In this document: piece by piece, positions 25,311-35,700 of the stretch | Numbering within the stretch: the stretch's first letter is position 1 | Layout: every line of letters starts with the position of its first letter | Origin: an uncultured Muribaculaceae bacterium | GTDB lineage: Bacteria > Bacteroidota > Bacteroidia > Bacteroidales > Muribaculaceae | NCBI GenBank assembly: GCA_910584055.1 | Contig: CAJTZS010000018.1 | Location: 1-64,000 of the forward strand | Reading direction: 5' to 3' | Length of the DNA: 64,000 bases | The notes under the pieces: model-generated | Database searches by the model: none | Seen by the model: the letters and a program-made list of their open reading frames with translations, nothing else | What the model was told of the DNA's origin: nothing | Translations under genes and position numbers: made by a program

Positions 25311-26624
25311 ATGAAATCAGTAAGTTTAGCAGTTACAATACTTGTCATTGTGGCTCTTGCCGCTTTGACAATCTGGGTGCTCCAGTTCGTTTACCTCATA
25401 ATGGGTTGGTCTAAAATCAAAAACAGTGGCTTAAGCAGCAAAATAAAGGCTGTTCAGATGGAGGATATTGAAGAGGAGGAAGAAGTAATCGAGAAAGAGG
25501 GGGAAGCTATCGAGGAAGTCTCCGAAGAGATCTTAGAAAATGAGCAATTTAGGGTTGCTGGTAACGAAACTCCGACCGACAGCAAGAAATGGTTATTGTG
25601 GGGTGGAATTGGGGCGGCTGTAGTCGCATTGTTCCTGATCATATGGTTTGCCTGGCTCAGCCCCTCGGGAAATAATGAAGAACTGCGCTATGTGTATACC
25701 CAGTCTATGGCGATTCACAACACGCCCTCGGAATATGCTGATGAGGTTTCCAGATTGAATTTCGGCAAGCAGGTGACGATTATCGACTATGTCAACGGAG
25801 GCGATTGGGTTAAAGTGACATACTTGGATGAGGGCGGAACGTTTAAGGAAGGCTACGCTCTTTTGACAAATTTGGTTACATATGGTGATTTTGATATGTT
25901 AAAACACGCCGGATTTGATCATGTGTATGTTCAGCAAGCTATCCAATCCCAGGGGCAGCGCAAGGCTGTGATTGATTATTTCTCTCAGAATCAAGGTGAC
26001 AGTATCAAGATTGTTTCACCTTCATTTGAAGGAGTGTGTGCCCTTGCGGAATCTTGTGCAGGTGTCGAGACCCTGGCGTTTGTGGCAGGGAAGGAATATA
26101 CCCCCGACGTGCTCGTAGTCTACACCATAGATGAGAGCGGACAACCTCATCTATATTCACAAAATAAGATGCCCAAAGATGCAGAAGGCATCAAATCAAT
26201 TGCGGGTTCTGACGGCGATATACACGTGACCCTTACACCTGCCAGAGGGAGCAAGGGGATATCTATGTCGCTTGAGGAAGTTGAAAACTCAGATGAATCC
26301 ACGCCAGGGTATGAAGAGCCTGCGGGAGACGAATACACTCATGTATATGCTGGCACCATTAATGGCAAATACGCAATCGAGATGACACTGACAACTGACG
26401 GTGGCGCATATTATACAGGCGAATATTTCTACACCAAGAACAGGACTCCGATACAGCTTCGCGGTCAGCTGACCGATGATTACGAGCATCTTGTTCTTGA
26501 GGAATATGTCGGTATGAACATGACCGGCAAATTCGAGGGAACGCTGTCTCCCAAACGCTATTACGGTACATGGACAAGTGCCGACGGAGAGACAACCTAT
26601 CCATTTGAAATAACTGCAAAATAA
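25311..26624 (+). CDS. Membrane-anchored protein with SH3-like domain
   Basis: A 437-residue protein with two membrane segments (about 4-27 and 93-115) separated by a strongly acidic linker (IEEEEEVIEKEGEAIEEV). After the second helix comes an SH3b-like domain (about 120-190: YTQSMAIHNTPSEYADEVSRL... GGDWVKVTYL), a globular region to ~330, and a C-terminal beta-rich domain (HVYAGTINGKYAIEMTLT... TMTGKFEGTL-type strands) common in Bacteroidales secreted proteins. SH3b domains often bind cell-wall peptides. The start at 25311 is the Met right before the first helix; upstream Met at 25263 would overlap the previous gene by 38 bases. The gene is 10 bp after its neighbour and 7 bp before the next, so an operon is near certain. 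Function unknown. Confidence 0.75.
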   Translation: MKSVSLAVTILVIVALAALTIWVLQFVYLIMGWSKIKNSGLSSKIKAVQMEDIEEEEEVIEKEGEAIEEVSEEILENEQFRVAGNETPTDSKKWLLWGGIGAAVVALFLIIWFAWLSPSGNNEELRYVYTQSMAIHNTPSEYADEVSRLNFGKQVTIIDYVNGGDWVKVTYLDEGGTFKEGYALLTNLVTYGDFDMLKHAGFDHVYVQQAIQSQGQRKAVIDYFSQNQGDSIKIVSPSFEGVCALAESCAGVETLAFVAGKEYTPDVLVVYTIDESGQPHLYSQNKMPKDAEGIKSIAGSDGDIHVTLTPARGSKGISMSLEEVENSDESTPGYEEPAGDEYTHVYAGTINGKYAIEMTLTTDGGAYYTGEYFYTKNRTPIQLRGQLTDDYEHLVLEEYVGMNMTGKFEGTLSPKRYYGTWTSADGETTYPFEITAK

Positions 26625-26631
26625 AGTATCC

Positions 26632-27381
26632 ATGAAAAGAATAAGCACACTATTAATACTTATATGCTCGCTTGCAACATCCGTTTCGTCGCAAGTGAAA
26701 ATCCCGTTTGATGTTCCCACCCCGACGTGGGAAATGCTGATCACACTGAATAAAGGGGATGAGACTCCAATACACGAAAGGCCAAATGCCTCTTCCCATG
26801 TCCTGCAATCTCAGTGCGGAGAAGATTGCTCTTACCAATGGGGGAGCGGTAGCTACACACCCGAATTCTGGGATAGGGTCGTTCTTAACGATTCCTATAT
26901 ACTGCCTTTTATCACCAAAGAATATGGTTGGGTGAAGTTTGAGTATAACTCGGAGATTACAGGCTGGGCACAGGCACATAATTTCAGGAAGGTGCCGGTT
27001 TCCAAGCTGACTACTGTGGATATTGCAGATTCATCCAGCATGTTGGCGTGGGAACAGGATTCGGATCTGTATGTGATTATTGACGGCGGAGGTGGACCCG
27101 GTTATAGCATCTTCTGGATAGGCAAACTTAAGGATGGACATGTGATATGCCCATATTGCTGCTATCTTGACCTTGACGGAGACTCCAACCACCCGGGCAT
27201 TCTAAATGGAGTAGTCGGAATGGCAGGGCTTTCCAAATTTACCCGGAGGGATGTAGATTATCTCCTGTCGCACGCCGAGGAAAGCGGAGAAGGCAGCTAT
27301 GTAGTTTTCGGATACATGGATACCGACGGTAAAAAAGAAATAGGCTATTTACTCACCAACATGATATCAACTCAAAGATGA
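26632..27381 (+). CDS. Secreted protein with SH3-like N-terminal region
   Basis: A 249-residue exported protein (signal peptide ends near SVSSQ). Residues 30-110 (ITLNKGDETPIHERPNASSHVLQ... GWVKFEYNSEITGWAQAHNF) are laid out like an SH3b domain, as in the gene before it. The remainder has acidic loops (DIADSSSMLAWEQDSDLYVIIDGGGG) and a cysteine pair (CPYCCYLDLDGD). I do not know the family. It is the last gene of the three-gene operon, ending 35 bases before a strong terminator. Likely periplasmic or surface located; its partner could be the membrane protein encoded immediately upstream. Confidence 0.7.
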   Translation: MKRISTLLILICSLATSVSSQVKIPFDVPTPTWEMLITLNKGDETPIHERPNASSHVLQSQCGEDCSYQWGSGSYTPEFWDRVVLNDSYILPFITKEYGWVKFEYNSEITGWAQAHNFRKVPVSKLTTVDIADSSSMLAWEQDSDLYVIIDGGGGPGYSIFWIGKLKDGHVICPYCCYLDLDGDSNHPGILNGVVGMAGLSKFTRRDVDYLLSHAEESGEGSYVVFGYMDTDGKKEIGYLLTNMISTQR

Positions 27382-27415
27382 AGCAGCTACGGAAAAACTA
27401 CCTATTGAGTGATTT

Positions 27416-27460
27416 AAAATCGAGTCCACTTTAATATACCGGTGGACTCGATTTTTGTTT
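27416..27460 (+). terminator. Terminator of the SH3-protein operon
   Basis: AAAATCGAGTCCAC (27416-27429) and GTGGACTCGATTTT (27442-27455) form a perfect 14-bp stem, followed by TGTTT. Confidence 0.9.
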
Positions 27461-27529
27461 ATCAAGCTTGACAATATCCACAAGATATCTAATTCCATAC
27501 ATCGGACTTGAAATTTTTGAGTCAATTCT

Positions 27530-27560
27530 TTTGTGCCTATAGGAATAATATGTAATTTTG
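27530..27560 (+). promoter_or_regulatory. Consensus promoter in front of the rhuM remnant
   Basis: TTTG (27530-27533), 19 bases, TAATTTTG (27553-27560). It lies just upstream of the point where RhuM-like sequence begins, and no intact gene follows. Confidence 0.6.
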
Positions 27561-27580
27561 AAAAATGAGAACAACTATAA

Positions 27581-28237
27581 TGGAATGGACACCAACCAGA
27601 TTATGAGGACGGAGAGCTGACTGAATGTTCAACCTGTCGGAATTTCCGACAGGTTCGGCAAGAAGGTAACCGGCAAGTTTCTCGTGAGATTCCATTCTAC
27701 AATCTTGACATGATTATTTCGTTGGGATACAGGATTCGGTCTATTACCGCCACTCATTTTAGACGATGGGCAACGGAACGGTTGAAAGAGTATATCGTCA
27801 AGGGTTTCACTATGGATGACGAACGGTTGAAAGGTAATGGAGGAGGTGCTTATTGGAGAGAACTTCTCGATCGTATCCGCGACATCCGCAGTTCTGAAAA
27901 GGTTATGTACCGACAGGTGCTCGACCTTTATGCGACTGCGGTTGACTATGATCCCCGTTCTGATATTTCCATTGAATTTTTCAAGATTGTCCAAAATAAA
28001 CTTCATTTTGCAGCACATGGTCATACTGCGGCAGAGGTCATTTTCAACCGAGCAAACGCCAAATCCCCTCTAATGGGGTTTACTTCATTTAAAGGAGACC
28101 ATCCGACATTACGCGATGCAAAGATTGCAAAGAACTATCTTAGCAAGGAAGAACTTCTTACTCATAGGTATTTAAAGCCGCAGCACTCCGAGTCGGGCTG
28201 CGTCAGACAGCGAGGTGAAGCGAGCAATGGTTTTTAA
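27581..28237 (+). pseudogene. rhuM-family gene remnant, truncated at both ends
   Basis: The open frame from 27581 translates as YEDGELTECSTCRNFRQV, then RQEGNRQVSREIPFYNLDMI, then ISLGYRIRS... RLKEYIVKGFTMDDERLK, then the family's middle domain down to LRDAKIAKNYLSKEELLTHR near 28170. This is the RhuM (virulence_RhuM) family, a cytoplasmic protein of unclear role common in mobile and accessory DNA. Intact members are about 330 residues. Here the first ~50 residues are missing (no in-frame start until the Met at 27710), and the C-terminal ~120 residues are replaced by unrelated sequence (ESGCVRQRGEASNGF) that comes from the palindromic repeat family at 28204-28255. The gene should not make a functional protein, though translation from 27710 is possible. 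Confidence 0.75.
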
Positions 28238-28255
28238 TGGTATTAATGGTTTGAA
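28204..28255. repeat. Partial copy of the large palindromic element
   Basis: The stretch AGCGAG-GTGAAGCGAGCAATGG followed by TTTTTAATGGT and TAATGGTTTGA is nearly the same as the inner right arm of the element at 22841-23169 (23017-23061). Only this arm is present. It supplies the final codons of the rhuM remnant. Confidence 0.6.
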
Positions 28256-28272
28256 ACTATTAAAGTTTATTC

Positions 28273-28304
28273 TTGCGAAATTTGAGTAAAATTTTTTAAA
28301 TTTG
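28273..28304 (+). promoter_or_regulatory. Probable promoter of the SPFH-like small membrane protein gene
   Basis: TTG (28273-28275), 21 bases, TAAATTTG (28297-28304), about 26 bases before the ATG at 28331. Confidence 0.55.
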
Positions 28305-28330
28305 TGGCAAACTTATAAAACAATTTGAAT

Positions 28331-28729
28331 ATGGACAAAAATGTTAAGGGAATAGTATGGACGGTTGCCGCAGTTGCAGTGTTGGTTATTGGTGGAGCGT
28401 TTCTTTTGCCTTGGTATAACGTGTGGCAACAGGAGATGGCAGGTCGGGCGGAATTTGCCAAGGCGGAGCAGAACCGCAAGATAAAGATTGAGGAGGCAAA
28501 GGCTAACCTTGAGGCGGAAAAGCTAAACGCGCAGGCGGAAGTTGAACGCGCCAAAGGCGCCGCAGAGGCCATACGTATCGAGAACGGCAGCATTACCCCG
28601 ACATATATCCAATATCTATGGGTTCGTCAGCAGTCGAACCTCAATGACAAGACCGTGATTTATGTCCCGACCGAATCTAACCTCCCCATCCTCGAGTCTC
28701 CCCGTATGCTCCTCAACGAAGGAAAGTAA
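28331..28729 (+). CDS. Small membrane protein with coiled coil, resembling SPFH/prohibitin C-terminus
   Basis: A 132-residue protein: one membrane helix (about 8-28), a charged Ala/Glu/Lys-rich coiled coil (about 38-85: AEQNRKIKIEEAKANLEAEK) and a conserved end YIQYLWVRQQSNLNDKTVIYVP. This arrangement, and the phrase 'NKTVIYVPTESNLPI', are like the C-terminal part of SPFH/prohibitin (membrane protease subunit, HflC/K) proteins, but the SPFH domain itself is absent. It probably self-assembles on the membrane; function unknown. The start is the ATG at 28331, just after a promoter-like sequence. The Bro-N gene starts 26 bp after its stop, so the two may be co-transcribed. It may belong to the accessory stretch that also holds the rhuM remnant. 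Confidence 0.7.
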   Translation: MDKNVKGIVWTVAAVAVLVIGGAFLLPWYNVWQQEMAGRAEFAKAEQNRKIKIEEAKANLEAEKLNAQAEVERAKGAAEAIRIENGSITPTYIQYLWVRQQSNLNDKTVIYVPTESNLPILESPRMLLNEGK

Positions 28730-28755
28730 GATGATGATTCTAAAATTATATTCCT

Positions 28756-29601
28756 ATGACAAAGAAGAATCAGATACAGCTTTTCAATGACCGTAAGGTC
28801 AGAACAGTGTGGGACAGTGATAAAGAGGAATGGTATTTCTCAGTAGTGGATGTTGTTGGTGTATTGACGGATAGTGACAATCCTCGTCGATACCTCAGTG
28901 ACTTGAAGCGTAAGCTTAAAAAGGAAGGAAGTGAAGTGTACGAAAATATCGTACAGTTGAAACTTAAATCCGCTGACGGCAAGATGCGCCTTACGGATGT
29001 CGCTACTACTGAACAGATGTTCAGGCTTATACAGTCTATTCCGTCACCTAAGGCTGAGCCGTTTAAGCAGTGGATGGCACAGGTTGCCGCTAATCGTATC
29101 GACCAGATGCAGGATCCGGAGCTATCCATAGAACAGGCTGTCTGCGACTACCGCCGGCTCGGTTATTCGGAGGAGTGGATAAACCAGCGTATACGTAGTA
29201 TAGAGACCCGCAAGATGCTTACGGATGAATGGAAACGGGGAGGGGTCAAGGACTGGCAATATGCAACGCTGACGGACATAGTTACAAAGCAGTGGAGCGA
29301 TATGACAACAAAGGAATATAAGCAACACAAGAGGCTTAGGAAGGAATCGCTACGTGACAATATGACAAACATCGAACTTGCATTGAACATGCTTGCCGAA
29401 GCATCTACCACTGAGATTTCCAAACAGAGGAATCCCAAGACATTCAGCCAGCATACAAATGTGGCCCGTAGTGGGGGTGATGTTGCCAAGGCTGCGCGTA
29501 ACGAACTTGAGTCTCGTCTTGGACATTCCGTCATATCTTCCGATAAGTCTTCCGACTATCTCATGGGGGCTGAGTCTCCGAGACCAATTGAAAGGAAATA
29601 A
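28756..29601 (+). CDS. Bro-N domain protein (phage anti-repressor/DinD-like)
   Basis: A 281-residue cytoplasmic protein. The N-terminal ~110 residues (QIQLFNDRKVRTVWDSDKEE, YFSVVDVVGVLTDSDNPRRY, then LTDVATTEQMFRLIQSIPSP) are a Bro-N domain, a DNA-binding module found in phage anti-repressors and in proteins named DinD/DNA-damage-inducible protein D. The C-terminal part (about 120-281) is Lys/Glu-rich with helical sequence (SIEQAVCDYRRLGYSEEWINQ, KEYKQHKRLRKESL) as in those proteins. A partial, internally deleted second copy of the final ~80 codons lies at 37600-37747. The gene follows the SPFH-like gene at 26 bp and is followed by a terminator at 29677. Role probably in regulation or DNA-related accessory functions; the target is unknown. 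Confidence 0.85.
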   Translation: MTKKNQIQLFNDRKVRTVWDSDKEEWYFSVVDVVGVLTDSDNPRRYLSDLKRKLKKEGSEVYENIVQLKLKSADGKMRLTDVATTEQMFRLIQSIPSPKAEPFKQWMAQVAANRIDQMQDPELSIEQAVCDYRRLGYSEEWINQRIRSIETRKMLTDEWKRGGVKDWQYATLTDIVTKQWSDMTTKEYKQHKRLRKESLRDNMTNIELALNMLAEASTTEISKQRNPKTFSQHTNVARSGGDVAKAARNELESRLGHSVISSDKSSDYLMGAESPRPIERK

Positions 29602-29676
29602 TTGATTTGGTATTTTTACCCTATTTAACATTGTTTAACAATTGGGGGGGTAAAGAGAACTTTTAATATTAATTTT

Positions 29677-29718
29677 GAATACAAATTCATTCATACAAAT
29701 GGATTTGTATTCTTTTTT
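29677..29718 (+). terminator. Terminator after the Bro-N gene
   Basis: GAATACAAAT (29677-29686) pairs with ATTTGTATTC (29703-29712) and is followed by six T residues. It lies 35 bases ahead of the giant surface-protein gene. A -7-like TAATTTTG (29670-29677) overlaps its start, so a promoter here is possible but lacks a well-spaced -33. Confidence 0.7.
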
Positions 29719-29752
29719 ATATAGAAAGTGTTTAAAATAACTCTAAACATCT

Positions 29753-32700
29753 ATGAGACGTAGTTTTATGGGGCTAATGCCGAACAATAGTGTAACTATG
29801 AGTGTGGCATTGATTTTGTTGATTTCTATTTTTTATACGCCATCTGCATTTTGTCAGACTTCAATTCCTCCACAACTTGAATTTGAGGAGAATGCTCCTG
29901 ATTATAGGTCATATCGTGTCTCCGTCAAGGCTGGTCAGGGTTCATCGCTTACCGGTCATCTTGATGTTCCGTCAAGTTATAGAGGACTTCCTGTGACTGT
30001 GATAGGGTGTCTTTCTTCCAATATCACATCTGTCAGTATCCCTAACAGTATTGTAAAAATATCAGATAATGGATTTGGTGGTTCAGATTACCTTGAGTCG
30101 GTTGTGATACCAAATTCCGTAAGGGAGGTGGGCGTATATGCATTCAAAATGTGTCCTAAGCTTTCAAGTGTGGTAATCTCACCGGCAAATAGCATAAATG
30201 GAACTGCGTTTTCAGGATGCGACATAAAAAAGGGGGCGTATCCGATTACGATGTTCCCCAACAGACGTCCGTTTGTAGCTACTATTGAAGTCCCTTATCC
30301 AGATGATTGCATCCCTGAACCGTCAGGTCTGGTTTTCAATGCATCGAAGACTGCATTCTATTTTGCACCATGGGATATTAGAAACCTTGAACTTCCCGCC
30401 ACAATCTCACTTATCGGCTCTAAAGCATTTGCAGGATGCACAAAGCTTGATATGCTTGTATTGAATTCTATTGTGCCTCCGGATGTGTCGGATGATACAT
30501 TTAACGATTCCGACATCAAGGCTATCCGTGTCCCAGCGGGATGCAGAAGCGCTTATATTCAGGCGGCGGGGTGGTCGCGATTGGCATCAAGAATCATAGA
30601 AGAGGTTAAGACGGAAAGGGTGGAAATTGTAACGGATATTTCGAATATACAAATTGGACAGACTGTCCAGTTGCAGGCTCAAGTCATACCCTCGAACGCA
30701 ACATTTAAAGATGTGGAATGGGCGATAGCTGACCCCCGGATAGCAACGGTCAATGAATTCGGGTTATTGGAAGCCAAGGCTGTAGGAAGCACGGAAATAA
30801 TAGCATCTGTCAAGGAAACAGAAGTAAGAAATGTTTTTCCCATTATAGTGCATCCCATATATGTTGAACGGATATCCGTGGATCCGCAACGTTGGACCGG
30901 TCTTCCGGATTCGACATTTATGGTGAATAGTTCAGTTTTCCCCGAAAATGCAACTGATAAGTCATTAAAATGGTCTTCAACGGATGAAACGGTGGCAACC
31001 GTGGATGCTACAGGAAAGGTGACAACTCATAAAGACGGGCGATGTGTCATAAATGTTGAAGCGTCTGACGGTTCGAATGTCTCGGCTCAGTGCACCGTGA
31101 CAGTTAGGCCGTGGGAAGCTGAGTCGGTAACTTTCGACAAAACAGAATGGCGAGGCAAGGTGAATCAAAAATTTCAAATCACTGCCGTAGTGTTACCTGA
31201 TAAAGCCAAGGATATAACGCTGGATTGGAAGTCCAGCAAATCGAGTGTAGCCACTGTAGATTCAAACGGTGTCGTCACCGCAGTGGGTGTGGGAAATGCG
31301 ACTATAACAGCAACGGCTGCCAATGGAAAGTCAGCTTCATGTGAAGTCACTGTCGAAGCTATCCCGGTGGAAAGGGTTTCAATTGACAGGGAATCTATGG
31401 GAATCACCGGTGATTGCCTGGAGTTGGTGAAAGGCAAGACTATGGCAATCAAATCAATTATCGAGCCGGAAGATGCCACTGTTAAGACATTGCTTTATGA
31501 GAGTTCTTGTCCCACCGTGGCAATGGTGAATCCAAACGGTATAATATCAGCCGTCGCGCTCGGAGAAGCGGTTATCACTGTAATGTCAAAAGACGGTGTC
31601 TCAGACCGGATTACCGTGAAAGTTTTTCCAATCCCGGTGGAATCTATTACCGTTAGACCTGCAGAAATTCATATTTGTGTCGACGAGACGTATGTTCTGG
31701 AGGCAGATTTACAGCCGTGGTATGCCGGGGACCAGACAGTGGAGTGGTCTTCATCCGATGACCGGATTGCGACTGTAGATGGCAATGGAGTTGTAAAGGG
31801 TGTCTCGTTAGGCACTGCAACAATTACTGCCACTACTACAAATGGCTTGACCGCGACGTGCCAAGTTATTGTTGAGGCCACGCTTGTAAAGCGTGTGACA
31901 ATCGACTTGGCCGCCCTCGGGATTGAGGATACCTTCATGGAGATATGCCAGGGGGAGACAAGGACTATAAAGGTTAACGTAGAGCCGTCCAACGCCACAG
32001 ACAAAAGCCTTATATATAGTAGCAGTTATCCGGATGTGGTGTCGGTGGATGAAAATGGGAATATAAAAGGTCTAAGCCCCGGATACTCCAAGATAGAAAT
32101 AAAGCCCCTAAAGCCCTATTACCCCGATCGTGTTGCAGCATGGCTGACTGTGACTGTTGTATCAAAGGAAGAAGAGTCAGTCACACTTAATATCGCTGAA
32201 ACTAAATTAAAGGTGGCAGAAACCGTTCAGTTGACAGCTAATGTGCTTCCTGAAAATGCAACTGATAAGACTGTCAGTTGGTCATCCTCAGATGATAATG
32301 TTGCGACGGTCGATGAAAACGGACTGGTCAAGGCGGTTTCTTTAGGGATGGCAACGGTCACGGTTACTACTGTTAACGGTCTGACATCCGAGTGTAAGGT
32401 CACAGTTGTGCCAACACCCGTCACCGACATCGTCCTTGACTGGGAAGCAATGGGAATTACCGGGAACAGCGTTGAGATGAAGGCCGGTGAAGAAAAGGCT
32501 ATAATCGCTAATATTCAACCGGCTGATGCTACAGATAAGGACTTGGAATATGAAAGTTCCGAGCCGGAGATTGTTGCGGTAGATGACAAGGGCAATATCC
32601 GGGCTTTGTCTATTGGCAAAGCTGTTATAACTATAAAGGCTGTCAGCGGAGTTTCGACCACGCTTCCGGTAATTGTAGTTCCCACATCGGCAGAATCGGT

Positions 32701-35700
32701 AAGGTTGAATGTTCCTGAAACAGTGTTGAAGGCAGGGGAGAATGTTCAATTGCAGGCTACAATATTCCCGGAATATACCACGGATAAAACAATAACCTGG
32801 GGATCTTCGGATACAGGAATTGCAACGGTGGATGAATCAGGATTGGTTACGGGAGTTTCTGTGGGTGGAACAATCGTCAGGGCAACTACTGTTAACGGAT
32901 TAATCGCGGAATGTAAAGTGACGGTTGCAGAGACTCCGGTTACAGGAGTCGCCATTGATAGGGAAGCTCTTGGTATGGCAGACGATAAACTGGAAATCAA
33001 GATTGGTGAAACAAGGTTGATACCGGCTTCTGTAATGCCCGAAAATGCGACAGACCGCAGTTTGCACTATGAGAGTTCCAATCCGGATGTGGTCTCAGTA
33101 GATAATGACGGCAAAATTGTGGCTCTTTCTGTCGGAAGCGCAGTGCTGACAGTTTCATCTACCAATGGATTGTCGGATAAAACCACAGTTTCAGTATCGG
33201 CTGTTGAATCGGAATCCGTATCCTTGAGTCTTAGTGAATCAATATTAAGGGTTGGAGAAACAACCCAACTTACGGCTACGGTGCTCCCTTTCAATGCCAC
33301 GGACAAGGGTGTAACGTGGTCATCCTCCGACAGCTCGGTGGTGACAGTTGACAATACAGGATTGGTAACGGCTGTTTCTTTAGGCAATGCCATTATTACC
33401 GCGACAACAGCCAATGGCTTGACAGACCAGTGTAAGGTTACCGTTGAGAAAACTCCGGTAACGGGCATCTCCTTCGATAAGGCGGCTCTCGGCATAACAG
33501 ATAGTGGCGAGCTGGAGATGATTGTCGGAGAAACTAAGACAATAATTGCGACGGTAGTGCCAGAGAATGCCACGGATAAGAGACTGCTTTATTCGAGTTC
33601 CTCTCCGAAAGTTGTGTCTATTGATGAGAATGGAAATATGACAGCCCTGTCTGTCGGAACCGCGCTGATCTACGTTAGGTCAGATGATAGTATTAATCCT
33701 GTTTATGCCTATATCCATGTAAAGGTAACGGCAATTGAGGTGGAGGACATTGTACTTAACATGACCGAAGTTGAGCTAAAGGCTGGCCAGACGGTTCAGT
33801 TAAATGCGACGGTGTTTCCTGAAGATGCGACAAACAAAAATGTAATATGGTCTTCATCCGATATCAGCGTTGCTACTGTAGATAATAATGGATTTGTAAC
33901 AGCCTATAGGGTGGGTGCGTCTCGTATTAGAGCCAGCATCTATGGCGTATATTATGGTCCTGAAGCGGAATGTCTTGTAAATGTTGTTAAAACACCTGCG
34001 GAAAAGGTTGTGATAGACCGGGAAGCTCTCGGAATCTCTGGCAATGACCTTGTGATTAATAAAAATGAGTGGGAACGCAAAAAGATTACTGTTACTATTA
34101 AACCGGAAGATACCACTGACAAGTATGTAAGATATGAAACTTCAGATTTTTATGTTGCATACGTGGATGGCGATGGTTATATTAGTGTTAATAACACGGG
34201 ATATGCCGACATAACGGCTATTGCTATGTCCGGGGTGTCAGACAAGATCCGTGTATGGGTTATAAAAGATAACGGAGATAAATTTGACTTCAAGGTTAAT
34301 GATATAAACTATAACATTGATAAAAACACAAAGACGGCATCTGTAGGTAAAAACAGAGAATATTCAGGAGAGAATCTGATTATACCAGATTATATCGGCT
34401 ACATGTATGAGGATTATCCGGTAACGAAAATAGAGCAAGATGCGTTTAATCCATTAACCGGGTTTAGCAGCAGGATTACAGGTGAACTTCGGCTACCTAA
34501 TTCACTGACAGAGATTGGTGATAATGCCTTTTCTGAATGTTCGGGATTGTCGGGAGATCTTATTATCCCGAATTCTGTAACAACTATTGGATTTTGTGCT
34601 TTTTATCATTGTTCCGGTTTTAATGGAGAACTGAATCTTCCTGATAAATTGATAAGAATTGGAGCTAATGCATTCCGTGATTGTTCCGGTTTAACAGGGA
34701 ATCTTCATATCTCGAACTCTGTAACAGAAATAGGCTCATTCGCTTTCTGCGGCTGTTCCGGTTTAACAGGGAATCTTTATATCCCAGATTCTGTCACCGA
34801 AATCGGATCATTCGCTTTCTCCGGCTGTTCCGGTTTCACAGGGGGTCTACATATTCCGAATTCATTATCAGAAATAGGGTCCTATACTTTTTCGGGTTGT
34901 TCCGGCCTTACCGGGGAATTAAGAATTCCTGATTCTGTCATGAAGATTGGCAATGATGCATTTAGCGGATGCAGCGGATTCAGTGGATCGTTGATTATAG
35001 ATAGTCCCATAACCAGAATTGAGTCGCGTTCTTTCCAGGACTGTTCGGGCTTAAAAGGAGACTTGGTTGTTGGTAATAGTGTTGCGCAAATCGATGAATA
35101 TGCATTTAAAGGCACATGTTTCAAATCAGTAGATTTACCATCTTCTTTGACTCGGATAGATAGAGAGTCCTTTAACTTTAAGGATGTTGCGGAGGAAATG
35201 ACATTTACATGTAGGGCTGTCACACCTCCTTTTATCCAGTCAAGTTCCTTCCTCGCGGATCAGGCTGCAAATATCACGTTATATGTACCTGTAAGAAGTA
35301 TCGAGTCTTACAAATCTAAGTGGTGTTCACAAAATAATATTAGATTCAAGGCGATAAAGGGGATTGAAGGGGAGATGCCGGAGAGGATAGAACTGAGCGA
35401 GACGGAAGTCTCTATGGAAAAGAACCAGACAAAACAATTGGTTGCCACAGTCTTTCCTGAGGGCTCTTATGATAGGACGGTGACATGGACTTCATCGGAT
35501 CCCTCAATCGCGTCTGTTGACGAGAACGGGCTTGTCTCTGCGGTCTCTCCAGGCGTTGCCCATATAGTTGCGACCTCAGTCAACGGCCTTACTAAAGAAT
35601 GCCGTGTGACGGTAAAAGACCCCGCTTTTAGCATTATTCCGGATTTATTTGGAGATGATAATAATGAAGGACTCCGGATTATGTTGATGCCGGGAGGAGT

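Noticed and set aside
33067..33573. Long antisense reading frames across the giant Ig-like gene (also 31174-31479, 32342-32749, 35467-35763)
   Set aside because: They mirror the repeated Ser/Thr/Val-rich Big_2 codons on the other strand, recur at the same place in each repeat, and have no start context or family resemblance.
34540..34990. Regular direct repeats that might suggest a CRISPR array
   Set aside because: The repeats are 69 bp with no unique spacers and are in frame as 23-residue LRR units.
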